A stretch of DNA of 30,000 nt from NCBI GenBank assembly GCA_009176605.1, contig SEYY01002096.1:92501-122500 (forward strand), in the 5' to 3' direction. Below the pieces are notes generated by a model that was not told the origin of the DNA, did no database searches, and saw nothing but the letters and a program-made list of their open reading frames with translations. The stretch comes from Armadillidium nasatum (taxonomy: Eukaryota; Arthropoda; Malacostraca; Isopoda; Armadillidiidae). This document shows positions 1-29,899 of this stretch, piece after piece; the first letter of the stretch is position 1, and each line of letters starts with the position of its first letter. The position numbers and the translations under genes are program-made.

Positions 1-790
1 ATAAAAAAAAATCTTTTTTTACCAGAAGTTTAGTTGTAAGTTAAAACAATTTGGCCCCAAGATGAATTTTGGCTCGAGGTCTTTACAAAAAAGTGATTTG
101 CCAATTTAATTTAGTTTTTTAAAGCTATAGCATATATATTAAATTGTCAATTAACAAAAATAATATTTAAAGTATGATTTGTTCAAAATTATATTGTCAA
201 ACACTTTTAAAAATATTTTTATTTAAGCGACATAAAATGGAAGCTACTTCCAGTAAATATAGAGAATTTCTACAGAAATTATGAGTAGTGACATCTTTTG
301 GTTATAACCTAGAACCACAATTTAGAAATGTGACGTCATCCACAAGCATTGAATTTAGGAAATTTTTTCAGTACAAAAGGCTTAAATGCTGTAACTTATT
401 ATTGGGTAAACTTTGGCAATATTAAGTCCAAAGAAGTGATATAAATGAAAATGTGAGAAAAAAGGGAAATTATAAAATAATCAACTACTAGTAAAAAAAA
501 AAAATATATTTATCTTGGTCAATAAACTCCATTAAAACAAAATAATTTCTATAATTTATTTTTATTTTAGGGATAATATTTTTTGGGTGTTTTCTGAGGA
601 ATATGCCACTTTAATTCCACCATAATTACAACACTCACACGGCAAAAGGAGATGCATATCTGTGAATAAAATCTGTGTGGAGACTGGCAATTCACGATTT
701 GTAAGTAACTGTGGTTGGAATTCTTCTACCTTACTCACTTAACATAGTTATTATTATATATCTTAATAAAGGCCATATATAAATATATTC
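1..790. other. AT-rich stretch, no gene recognised
   Basis: I see no coding exon of the neighbouring CABIN1 gene and no recognisable transposon protein. The stretch at about 570-720 is less AT-rich than its surroundings, but no reading frame in it resembles a known family. Confidence 0.4.
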
Positions 791-794
791 ATAA

Positions 795-893
795 CCAAAT
801 TACAGCATTTTAAGTCAGCTATATGAGTAATTGAACCCTGATCTCTAAGCTAGTAAGACAGAGATTTACCTCCCTGAACCATGATAGGTTCAA
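795..893 (-). mobile_element. tRNA-like SINE, copy A (minus strand)
   Basis: The reverse complement carries an A-box-like TGGTTCAGGGAGG and a B-box-like GGGTTCAATTAC, with the shared core AGCTTAGAGATCAGGGTTC, followed by ATATAGC and GACTTAAAAT. It aligns along its length with the two plus-strand copies nearby. This is a pol III-type SINE rather than a functional tRNA, because the acceptor arms do not pair. Confidence 0.65.
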
Positions 894-949
894 AAGGAAA
901 TCTCAGAGAAAGCTCATGAACAACCTGTCATAAAGACCATCTCAAAGAC

Positions 950-1035
950 CTCTTGAACTGTCGTGGTACAGAACTAAAGATTTGTTTTACCTGCTTAGAG
1001 GTTAGGGTTCGATTCCTAGTATAGCAAACTTAAAA
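950..1035 (+). mobile_element. tRNA-like SINE, copy B
   Basis: It shares TGTCGTGGTACA, the TGCTTAGAGGTTAGGGTTCG core and GTATAGCA-ACTTAAAA with copies A and C. The B box GGTTCGATTCC lies at 1,006-1,016. Copies A and B lie about 60 bp apart in inverted orientation. Confidence 0.7.
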
Positions 1036-1204
1036 AGTTTGTATATTTTAAAATGCATGAGCCATGTGGTTTTAATACTTGCTTATATTTAATAGTCTGT
1101 GAGAAAGAGGATAATAACTGAACCGTTTCCCTGTGCCAGAGTGCAGTCAGGGGAGTCCTTTGAGGTTTGCATTATAGGTTGATCATGAGCTTTCTCTATG
1201 AGAT

Positions 1205-1310
1205 TTACTTTTGAATTGTCGTGGTACAAAGGTAATGATCTGTTTTATCAGCTTAGATGTCAGGGTTCGATTCCTCGTATAGCAGACTTAAAATTTTTTA
1301 TATTTAAAAA
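1205..1310 (+). mobile_element. tRNA-like SINE, copy C, running into a (TA)n array
   Basis: It matches copy B from TTGTCGTGGTACA to GTATAGCAGACTTAAAA. The B box GGTTCGATTCC lies at 1,264-1,274. The AT-rich 3' tail passes directly into the (TA)n array that starts at about 1,320. Confidence 0.72.
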
Positions 1311-1314
1311 GAAT

Positions 1315-2231
<917 letters not shown>

Positions 2232-2789
2232 AAATTTAATATTCACATATGCATAAGAAACACAGAATATCAAATATTAATATCCCATTTTCAATCTTCA
2301 CCTCCATGAGCTGTGGCAGCGAGAGTGAAAAGATGTTAGGATGAGATTTGTTATAAGAAAGAACAATATTTTAAGGAAAAATTTTCCCATTGATATATAA
2401 AATATATATATATTCTCTACCACAAGATTCTTCAGCACACGCATCTGTAAGCATCAGGGTATTCCATATCGCACTTCTTTTCCATTCTCCAATATTCGAA
2501 ACTACACTCTTTCTTGCCATTTTCTTCCTCTTCACAAACACTTTTCAATTCTTACTTCCCTTTCAGACCCTACTGCTCTCACTCATATATCTTAGAATAT
2601 CTCTATATTCACAACCTTAAGCCAGATTTTAACAATAGCCTCTCTCTACACATTCTAACAACTTAACCGCCCTCTTCTCCCCCCACCCTCCTCTCCTCTT
2701 GCTTACATTCCTTTCATTATAAAGAACTAGCCTATATTCTCATTCTTCTACCTAAATCATTTTCCTGATGCTCTCAGTCCTTAATATTC
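2232..2789. other. Unassigned stretch, pyrimidine-rich in its right half
   Basis: The T/C-rich composition at about 2,410-2,780 resembles the coding strand of the neighbouring jockey-like LINE. I could not recognise a conserved motif, so it is left unassigned. Confidence 0.35.
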
Positions 2790-3577
<788 letters not shown>

Positions 3578-3587
3578 TTATTAATAA

Positions 3588-3588
3588 T

Positions 3589-3652
<64 letters not shown>

Positions 3653-3670
3653 AATAATAATAATAATAAC
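3588..3670. repeat. (GAT)n then (ATA)n trinucleotide array
   Basis: About 20 GAT units pass into about six AAT units. The (TA)n array lies 15 bp away. Confidence 0.96.
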
Positions 3671-3750
3671 AAACAAATTTAAAATGTAACAAACTTCGGT
3701 GAAGGAGCAGCTATCTTTCTACAGAAATTATGTTTTCTTTCATGCAAGCT

Positions 3751-3854
3751 TTTGGTATCGTTCATTTTTTACCAATACTAACAAAAAAAAATGTGAAACA
3801 CCAATACCCGATATCACAAAAATTGCCGATACCTATACTCGACTCCATTCCTAG
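3751..3854. mobile_element. Decayed hAT-type MITE related to the one at 17,483-17,627
   Basis: It contains TTGGTATCG, TACCAATAC, CCGATACC and the right end CTCCATTCCTAG, echoing the terminal and subterminal GATACC repeats of the intact element. The left terminal inverted repeat is not recognisable, and no target duplication is visible. Confidence 0.5.
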
Positions 3855-4129
3855 TATATAACATGCTATTATGCCCATCCAGGACATGCATTTGTAAATT
3901 TCCACAAGAATTCAGAAAGGTGGTCCCACACTTTTGAATATTATGAAATAAATTTATGCATTTGCCAGGTGTCTCCAAAATTTTTGGCTAATTCCTGTAT
4001 ATATCTATAGTATGTAAACTACTTAAAGTTTTACTTTATCGGAATATTGAATTATAAAAATTAAGCAATTATAAAAATTACCACCTCTTCTCATTTTCCC
4101 AATTACAAAAATTTTTCAACATAATTTAC
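3855..4129. other. CABIN1 intron sequence, nothing recognised
   Basis: AT-rich, without repeats or coding motifs that I recognise. It is the start of the intron 3' of exon 15. Confidence 0.4.
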
Positions 4130-17353
<13,224 letters not shown>

Positions 17354-17482
17354 TTTCTTCAATGGGAATAATTTATAGCTTAACTGAAAATTTCCCAAAA
17401 AAAATTGCTTTAAACTTTATATTTTCTAAACAATTATTATTAACAAACACTAAAAATTAAAATAATATTATTTGGTTTTAAC

Positions 17483-17627
17483 TAGGGATGGAGCGATACC
17501 AAAATTTTTACCGATACCGATACCTAAAAATTTACAGGTACTGATACCTGAAAATATACCGATACCGATACTTTACCCATTCATATACCAAAATTTTTAC
17601 TGATACCGATACTTCACTCCATCCCTA
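17483..17627. mobile_element. hAT-type MITE, 145 bp, with exact 8-bp target-site duplication
   Basis: It begins TAGGGATGGAGCGATACC and ends (reverse complement) TAGGGATGGAGTGAAGTATC, so the outer 11 bases are a perfect inverted repeat. GTTTTAAC occurs immediately left (17,475-17,482) and right (17,628-17,635), an 8-bp duplication as expected for hAT. Subterminal GATACCGATACC repeats, in clusters, resemble transposase-binding arrays. It has no coding capacity. It lies about 100 bp upstream of CABIN1 exon 1. Confidence 0.88.
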
Positions 17628-17635
17628 GTTTTAAC

Positions 17636-17989
17636 AAATATGGTTGGAGTATATATTAGCTTTCACTTTGTGAATATTACTTGAAAACATTTATGCATAG
17701 TTGTTTGCCATTGCATGCTCAGTGAATATATTGTGAACTCTGGGTTATATTATGCGTATTTAGATTGCCAAATTTTCTACTTTAGTCTGAATGGGTTAGT
17801 TTAAAAATTATTAGTTCTGGTATGTTTCTAATAAACTTCCAACATTTGAATCTGAGTAAAAATAAAAAAAAATTAAAACTTTACTAGACTGTACTGATAC
17901 AAGCTGCATGTCCCACTGGTGCATAATTTTAGAATTCTAAAGGAAGGTAAGAGCAGTAATGCAAAACCACCAAAATTGATTTTTAAATG
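17636..17989. other. Stretch between the MITE and the CR1-like LINE, nothing recognised
   Basis: No motif recognised. It could include upstream CABIN1 sequence or the decayed 5' portion of the LINE that follows. Confidence 0.35.
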
Positions 17990-19470
<1,481 letters not shown>

Positions 19471-19555
19471 AAAATCCATCTCCAGGAAGTTTTATCTGTC
19501 ATTAATATGCTCAGTGTTTCTTTTTATTATAATCTTTCTAGGAATGGCAATATTA

Positions 19556-19559
<4 letters not shown>

Positions 19560-19626
<67 letters not shown>
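19560..19626. repeat. (TA)n array, 67 bp
   Basis: Uninterrupted TA, 92 bp right of the previous array. Confidence 0.97.
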
Positions 19627-19630
<4 letters not shown>

Positions 19631-19700
19631 ACTCTAATATATTATTCTTGCAGAAATTTATTCTCAAACAATATTCATCCATCAGGTATTTAAATTTTTT

Positions 19701-19907
19701 GCTGTTTGCCAAGTTAGTCCTAGTTGCTAGCTGTTAACATAGGCATACCCCTCCAAGTCCAGATTAGATTAAGTCAAACTAGTTTGCTAGATCTAACATT
19801 ATATCTAATAGATTAGTTCACCTTAACCTAACCTGGACTTGAAGGTTAGTAAACCTATGCTAACAGCCAGTGACCAGACCTAACCTAGCAAATGCTGACT
19901 CTTATAG
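19701..19907. mobile_element. Foldback MITE, copy 1 (diverged)
   Basis: The left arm contains GCTGTTAACATAGG and TCCAAGTCCAGATTAG; the right arm contains their diverged reverse complements, CCTGGACTTGAAGG and CCTATGCTAACAGCC. It is homologous throughout to the element at 20,972-21,165. Ends are approximate. Confidence 0.75.
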
Positions 19908-19913
19908 TGCCAA

Positions 19914-20368
19914 AGCATACTACTGTTAATGTTATATATAAATAAAGAAATTAATAAATATTCCATTTAATATAGAAAAAAAATACATTTCCAGATGAGA
20001 ATTAATTCCCTGATTTCGAAGAAATATTTAAAAAATTAAAAAAAAAAAAGGCAAAACAATATTAAAACTTTTTTAACTCCTAATATAGCTATGAAATTTC
20101 TTATAATTTATAGTGAATGCTTATGATTTAATAAAAAAAATTAAAAAATCAAAGGATAATGCATCTTCGAAGTTGAACATTACATTGTCAGACTGTTGTG
20201 GTTCTAATTATTTTTACATTAAAATTTTAATGGTTTTTAGTGTGTTTAATGTATAAAAGTTGTTTTCCTCACTTCAATAGACAATTTTATGGTCTTTTTT
20301 TTAAAGATTCAATTTATTTTTAAAAAAATGCTTAGTTAAATTGAAGTATTACCAAACTTTGGTATTAC

Positions 20369-20370
<2 letters not shown>
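19914..20370. other. Nothing recognised
   Basis: AT-rich intergenic sequence without features that I can name. Confidence 0.35.

Positions 20371-20420
<50 letters not shown>
20371..20420. repeat. (TAA)n array
   Basis: About 16 TAA units. Confidence 0.95.
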
Positions 20421-20971
20421 TTAATAATGAATATTTATCATTTTGCTGATTTTAAACAAATATTAATTAAATCTCAGTTCATCCATCACAGACTTTCTAT
20501 GGCAACTGCTAATTTTTGTGCAATCATACATGGTAATACTTGGGTTCAACTGAGCATTTTTTTTCTTAATATATCAAAATTATGAATACAAAATGATCTG
20601 AAATCAATTTTTTTCAATAAAATGGCATGAGGAAAACAATTTTGTACACTAAAAAAATATGAAAAAATATAATTAACAAAGCAATAAGTACAATTATTTA
20701 ACAACACATCAATGATGTATTGTTATTTGGCTATGCACTACCAGGTTACTGCATCACCATCGGATTGAATTTTATGAAATTTTATAGATATTTTGAAGCT
20801 AAAAAAAAAGGGGAAAAAAATGAAAAAAATTTTTTTTTATTAAATTTACTAAACTACAAATAAACTTTTAAGAAATAAAATTAAATATATATATATTGAA
20901 ATAATGGAAACTTTTTTTTCCTTTATTTATATATTTTAATTTTTGTAACATTAATAGCATTATAATAATAC
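20421..20971. other. Nothing recognised
   Basis: AT-rich, with several A- and T-runs at about 20,800-20,850. No coding motif recognised. Confidence 0.35.
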
Positions 20972-21165
20972 GCTGAAAGACCCAGTGTTTACCAGGTTAG
21001 GCCTATTTGCTGGCTGTTAACATATATTTACCCCTAGGTTAGGTTAAGTCAAACTAGTTTGTTAGATCTAACAAACTAATTCAACACCTAACCTAGTCTT
21101 AAAGGGTGAATGTATGCTAACAGCCAGTAAATAGGCCTAATCTTGTCAATATCTACTCTTTCAGC
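20972..21165. mobile_element. Foldback MITE, copy 2 (nearly full-length palindrome)
   Basis: It begins GCTGAAAGA and ends TCTTTCAGC. The arms continue with TTAGGCCTATTTGCTGGCTG paired to CAGCCAGTAAATAGGCCTAA, and meet in a perfect 22-bp palindrome at 21,056-21,077 centred on AGATCT. The element is therefore a single long hairpin with almost no loop. It has no coding capacity. Its superfamily is unknown, because a target duplication is not clear. Confidence 0.82.
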
Positions 21166-22167
21166 ATGTAATAATGTAAAAAATAGTTTTAAGTAATTTA
21201 ATATGCCAATTTTACTTTATTTCATAATATTTCATCTTTGTAGTTTAAATATATTTACAAAAAAAAAAAAAATTTTATAATTTTTTTCAACTCCTAAATA
21301 GCTTTAAAATTTCATAAAATTCACTCCAATACTGATGTACAGCCAAATGATAATACATCTGTCGGCTACAATGGAAAAAAAAAAATTAAAGTCAAAAACA
21401 ACTTTAAAAAAAAAAAATTATAAAAAAAAATTTTCAAACCAAAAAGAAAAATCATAATAAAATACGACAGAAGCCACAGGGGCCTATAAAGGATGTCTAC
21501 CCCAGTCAAAAGAATGCTAAAGTTGACATTAGCTATGAATGACTCGTCCCAGATTTCAATTTTCCTCAACTCTATAACACTATTAGATACAGTATATGCA
21601 GCATGCTGATTATCACTATTTTGACTTCCTAAAAAAATGGTGGAAAAAATCATTATTCAGAGGCACTTTTCACCTATTTTAAGTTACACAATTGCTAAAA
21701 TATAATATAGGACCTTAATCTTTTATTTATATAATACCTAGGATTTTGATAATGCTTCGACGACTATATCTCAGTAAACATAATAAATGAGATTCAATAA
21801 AATTTGTGTTCCTCCATTATAACATTTTTCATTTCTCCAAGTTAGAAGCGGCATTTTCATCTAAAATTATACAACGGAACATAGTTTGTTTTTATTTTAA
21901 AAAGTGGATACTTTTCTCAGCTACGGGCTCTCCATGCCAAAAATTACCCAGTCAGAAAGAAAATAATGCAAAGTTTACCTTATAAGGAAAATTTGGTCGT
22001 AATTAAAGCCAAGTTTGGTTGAAGTCTATGCCTACATGTCAAAAAGTCAAAGATAAATTCTTTTATTTGAATGCTCCTCATTTTTTAAAGAAATATTTAT
22101 CATTATACCGCTTGAAAAATTAATACAAATAATTAAACAGTAAAACATTATCAATAGTGAAATTAAT
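21166..22167. other. Intergenic stretch with one half of a diverged repeat pair
   Basis: The minus strand at about 21,470-21,610 carries an open stretch (YTVSNSVIELRKIEIWDESF) ending near CCCCTGTGGCTTCTGTCG. A related segment lies at about 22,165-22,230. It is either a decayed mobile-element ORF or an unknown repeat. The remainder shows nothing that I recognise. Confidence 0.4.
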
Positions 22168-22230
22168 GGTCGAAGCCACAGGAGCCAAACAAAGATTATT
22201 TCATCCCAAACCATCAATTATAGGCATCAC
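22165..22230 (-). repeat. Diverged copy of the segment at about 21,470-21,610
   Basis: The minus strand has GATAATAGTGATGCC, TGGTTTGGGATGA and GCTCCTGTGGCTTCGACC, paralleling AATAGTGATAATCAGCATGC, TCTGGGACGAG and GCCCCTGTGGCTTCTGTC in the other copy. Family unknown. Confidence 0.5.
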
Positions 22231-23861
22231 TATTATCACTAGGTGAATTATAATTTTCTTTATCGATATCCAATGGCTAAACTCAGTTCAAGAAAGGAAC
22301 ACAAACTAAAAATATTTAAAATTTCATTCAAAACAAGCTTTTCCGTCATTATTAATATTTCACTCTAATGAAATTCATTTCTGAACAATAATATTTTAAT
22401 TAGGACAGAAAACAGAAAATAAGTTGATACAAAAATAACTGAAAAATAACTAAACCGTTGATGTCCCAATCTAACATCATTTTAAAAATTAAAAGGAAAC
22501 CACTATCCCTTACTGAATCATATTCCCCCCAAAAAAGTACTTGGGTACTAAAGGAGTATATTCTGAAATCCAAAAATGACGACTTTTTATTTATTTCTTT
22601 ATTTATTTTTTAATAAGACCACCTGCTTCGTATATAATTTGATATTAAGATTAAAGAATATCAACCTTCAACATTATTTAGGGAATAAAATATATTTATA
22701 TTTATGAATCATATATTCTCTAGAAAATTTCAATTCCGAAGAAAACATAGCTAGTAAATAAAGTTTTTATTTAGTTTTAATTAGAATATTTTTCTGTAAA
22801 ACTTTGAATGAAAACAAAGTTTAAGATTTAAAAAATTAACACAAGCATTTAAGGGGTCTGAGTCTTTTTTGATAAAAATTTTTAATTTTGAAGTCACAAG
22901 CATGCAGCATAGAAATGGTTCATAATTGAACGAGATTTGAATTTTCGCATTTCTGTACAATTCCTGTAGTATTAGTAATTTCAGATATCCACAGACATTC
23001 ATTTTAGTATATTATGCAAACTATTTATATACTTTCACTTTTCAATCTAGTGTATATATTCTATATATTTTAAGTTTTCTTTTGGAGAAATTATATTAAA
23101 AATTTTCCTTCACAAGGTTTCATAAAGATGATTTGTTTTTTTTTTGTGTCGATATGGCATTCTTAACTGTTTGGAACCTAAACAAGCTACCGGTTTTCAA
23201 ATAAACACTTTTCAAATATAGGTCACGCGTTGGAAGTTTTATAAAATGTAAGTTGTTTGTTCGTTACTAATCTTCAAAATTCTGGATTCCGGTGTGAGGT
23301 TATATATTATTCTTACTCACCTCTTCCTTACTATCCTTTCAACTGAATCTTCTTCTCAAATATATACCTCAAGTGTTCTTAAATATGGTCAATTTGTATG
23401 TTAAGGAACTTCAAGAAGCAGCAATCTTCGAAATCAATCCAAAGTTTTGATCAATCATAATAAGTCTTCTAAATTATTCAATTGTAACTCTAATTCCGAC
23501 CCTTCTCTTTCAGGTCAAAGGATTATAAATAATAAACTGAGCAAAATTCAGCTGCAAGTTCTTTTTCTTTCTAAGATTGTGAATTTATAATTCAAATTCC
23601 AACGCTCCGGTTAAATTTTTAGACTTACTACTGAACGGTTTTGTTGCAATTTCCTGGTCTATTATTAATGCGATTATTGCAATTTGTCGTTTAGGTCAAT
23701 TTCGGAATATATCCTAATCATAAAATAGGCCGCGGCTTAGGTTTTATTGCAATTGTAAGTTTAGTGTTCGTTTCAAAATTATGGATTTTGGGTTTTAATC
23801 AGGGCTTGGGGATTTTTTTTGATTCTTTTATAAAATAAAATAAAAAATTTTAAATCATTAT

Positions 23862-23868
<7 letters not shown>
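22231..23868. other. Long intergenic stretch, nothing recognised
   Basis: No repeat, RNA gene or coding motif could be recognised. Short open frames exist, but none resembles a family I know. Confidence 0.35.

Positions 23869-23926
<58 letters not shown>
23869..23926. repeat. Poly(T) tract, 58 bp
   Basis: Uninterrupted T run. It may be the tail of a minus-strand retroposon, but no element body was recognised to its right. Confidence 0.96.
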
Positions 23927-23931
<5 letters not shown>

Positions 23932-24380
23932 ATAGCTACATTTTTTTTATAAGTAGACTCACTAAATGCCCAATTCGCCTAACCAATAATTAAATTTAAT
24001 AAATAAGCATAATTAGTTAATTATATCTTAATAAAGTTATTTAAATTATAATTTACATAAAAGTTCAAGAACCTATTTGGCCTAATTTTACATTTTTTTT
24101 AATATAAAAATGACGAAAAATGCGACTGATAGAACTAGTTCACATTATTTAAGGATTGAAAAGTATTTAATGTTTTTGTGTTGTTATTTAATATTTAATT
24201 ATTTATTATTTGGATAAATATTTAAAAGATATTTATTTATTTATTTATTTATTATTTTTTCATCTGAGCTTTCAACACTTAAATTTTGAATAAAAATAAA
24301 ACAAGTTAATTTCTATAATTAGAAGTTTTTTTCACACTTTTTGTGGCATTTTGCTATAAATATACATTCTAATTTATTTC
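23927..24380. other. Nothing recognised
   Basis: AT-rich, with a short (TTTA)n at about 24,232-24,255. Confidence 0.35.
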
Positions 24381-24589
24381 TTAAGTTACTCCTCTTTCTA
24401 TTCTCTTGTGCCTTCTGACGTTATTACTTCTGTCTTGCCTTCTGTTAAAGCTAAATTGTTTCTTCGGAATTTTGCTTCTAATTCCACCTTAGATGATTCC
24501 GGAGCTATTCCTCCTCCTTCAACCCCCTCTAACTCATTTATGCCTAATATTGTAATTTCTTCTAAAGAAGTAATTTCTGCTCTCTCTAT

Positions 24590-24671
<82 letters not shown>

Positions 24672-25640
24672 TATCTTCTCTTTCTCTCTCTCTCTCTTCC
24701 TGAGCAAAACATTCGGAAAGCTTATGATCTTAACGGAACCCTGTCTGTTGTTCTCAAAACTTGTGCATCTAACTTGCACGCTGCCTTGGTGTACTGTTTC
24801 ATCTCTGCCTATTAAATTCAATTTTTCCCTCCTGATGGAAACATGCACTCATTCAGCTTGTTCAAAAGAAAGGAGACCCTTCTCATTCCACCAACTATCG
24901 TCCTCTAACTTTAACTTCAATTTTTTTCAGTTTTCGAATCTTTTCTTAACAGGAAGATTTAGAAACATCTCACTTCTTCTAACCTAATCTCAGATCGCCA
25001 GTATGGTGGTTTCCGTAAGGAACTCTTGAATAATGAATGATCATCTTTCCTTTCTCTCTGACTCTTGGTCTTCCGCTCTTCGGTATTTAGGTGAATCTTT
25101 TGCTATATCGGTTGATATATCGAAAGCCCTCGATAGAGTCTGGCACAAAACTTTGATTTCTAAACTATTCTCTTTTGATTTTTATCCTTCTATTTGACTT
25201 CCTTTCTAGTCTTTCTAAGATTGCTTTTGCAGACGGTCTTCTAACATCCTTTAGATTTATCATTTGAGGTGTTTCACAGAGTTCTGTTCTATTACCAGCT
25301 CTTTTTCTACTTTTCAGTAATGAGTTTTCTGTCATTACATTTGATATTTCACTGAAACCGATCACTACAATCTTCAATACTCCATTCAATGTGGAAAACA
25401 ATGCATTCACCAGAAGATAATTAAATTAATGTTTAAAGGATGGCTTTGAAACAACTGACCTCAAACCTTTCCCGAATCTGTTGTTGTTGCAAAGAAAACA
25501 TGATTGCTTTCAATACCTCAAAATACAGTTCCTTCATCTATCTACTCGTCATAATCTTCTTCACAACTACAAGATCTTCAAAAACATGCAACTCAAATCT
25601 CTTCTATCCTTAATTGCAACCGAGGGTCATACTTTCCAAA
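24381..25640 (+). mobile_element. Jockey-like LINE fragment interrupted by C(n)(TC)n
   Basis: It is of the same type as the fragments at 1,460 and 2,790. Frames in order are FASNSTLDDSGAIPPPSTPS and VISSKEVISAL, then the microsatellite, then RKAYDLNGTL and KTCASNLHAAL. NLISDRQYGGFRKE (RT motif, about 24,985-25,020), SVDISKA-like sequence, ALFLLFSNEFS and FLHLSTRHNL (about 25,525-25,560) follow. Several frameshifts and stops make it inactive. The YADD catalytic box is not present in readable form. Confidence 0.78.
24590..24668. repeat. C(11)(TC)n array inside a LINE reading frame
   Basis: Eleven C then about 34 TC units, with a second short (CT)n run at about 24,680-24,698. It sits between conserved LINE segments VISAL and RKAYD. 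Confidence 0.96.
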
Positions 25641-25944
25641 CAGCAACTGATTAAGAGTTTGCTGTTTTCACTGTTAAAATAAAGTATACTTGATGGGATT
25701 GTGAGTAGCCAGTTCAACTCAAGAAAGAAAGTCATGGTCTAAATGGTAAGAAGCTAAATCTAATAATTAATTACCTTCTAATGTTTGCAGATGAAGACAT
25801 TGCTTTTGATCTTAGAAATTATTGAAATTATTTTACTTTTATTATTAATAAATGAGGTGAGAAGCAAATGTGTAGTTTTTATTCATAGTAACCATTTATT
25901 TATTTATTTAGTTACTTTGTGCTTAATGAATATTGCTAAAATTT
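25641..25944. other. Nothing recognised
   Basis: Sequence between the LINE fragment and the compound microsatellite, without recognisable features. Confidence 0.35.
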
Positions 25945-28628
<2,684 letters not shown>

Positions 28629-28629
28629 T

Positions 28630-29460
28630 ATCAGGACCGAAGAAATTAGTTAGATGTTAAGCTCAAAGAGAACAGAAATGACATCTTTAGAAATAATAGC
28701 AGTGCTGGGCTTAAATGAGTTGGAGGGAGATGGAGAAAGAAAAATAGCTCAGAAATAGTTTAAAATGAAAATATAAACAAAGGTTTGAATAAAGAGTTCA
28801 GTTTTAACGAAGAGTAATATGGCAGTTATACCACATTAAAATGACGAGGAAAAGAGTTAGAAACAAAATTAAAGTTGACATTTTTTTTTGCAAAATTTCC
28901 AGAAAAAGTGTGTAGAATAGAAGCCAGAAAATCATTACGTTTTCTACGGAGGAGAGAGTTTTAGTGTCCCGAAGAGTAGATTTTTCACAACTCCAGTTGG
29001 AAATATTAATTGCTTAAGTTTATGGAGTTTGAAAACGACGATAAATTCACGAAGACAGCTTACCTGTGGCGAATAACACGAAAACAAACATAGTTAAACC
29101 AAGGTTTATTAGTTTAGTTCATATAGGGAAAGAAACTGGAATATATACCTTCATATCAGAGAGAATCACCTTTGTTATGCGTTCTGCACGGTGTGATGAC
29201 TCCTTTCATTGAACCAGTTTAATCATTCCATTAAAAATCATAAATTTACTCAGACAAGTCCAACCAGTTAGTAGGATTAAAGTACTAAAAACCTTTCCTC
29301 GAAGTGGATGAGGGTTTCCCTTGCGGAAGACTTGAAGATGTAAATTTGGATACAGTGATAAGGTGACTGGGGACAGGTGACCGAGGAGATATTTTTAGAA
29401 GTTTTACCTTTTGGCTTCTCCAAGGCTATGTTTATTTCAGCTTTTTTGATTATGTTGCGA
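28630..29460 (-). mobile_element. Jockey-like LINE fragment, minus strand (linker between endonuclease and RT)
   Basis: The minus strand at about 28,645-28,745 reads SPSPSNSFKPSTAIISKDVI followed by SVL. This parallels PPPSTPSNSFMPN and ISSKEVISAL of the plus-strand copy at 24.5 kb. Upstream on the minus strand (to about 29,460) frames such as KAEINIALEKPKGKTSK are compatible with the preceding linker region but too degenerate to be sure. The element stops at the (TA)n array where the RT domain should begin. Confidence 0.5.
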
Positions 29461-29771
<311 letters not shown>

Positions 29772-29899
29772 AATAAATTTATTACAATTATAATAATAAT
29801 TTTATAAATCATTTTCAAAAAGAAAATGGAGGATTTAAAAATAATAATTTTCAATAATTGAAGTTTTTACTGTTTTATTTAAATTAAATAATAGAAAAA

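Noticed and set aside
1006..1016. Possible functional tRNA genes at the B-box sequences (also 1,264 and 28,125)
   Set aside because: A and B boxes are present, but acceptor and anticodon arms do not pair, and copies are diverged repeats; they are SINEs.
17483..17627. GATACC repeats as a CRISPR-like or satellite array
   Set aside because: The repeats lie between perfect terminal inverted repeats with an 8-bp target duplication, which explains them as subterminal repeats of a MITE.
21001..21100. TTAGG-like motifs (GGTTAGGTTAAG) as an interstitial arthropod telomere repeat
   Set aside because: The motif occurs only twice per arm within a foldback element, not as a tandem array.
22781..23002. 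73-codon minus-strand frame as a small gene
   Set aside because: No recognisable motif, no splice context and AT-driven composition; not enough to call a gene.
24398..24712. Minus-strand frame with an Arg-Glu repeat
   Set aside because: It is the antisense of a (TC)n array within a LINE; no independent coding evidence.
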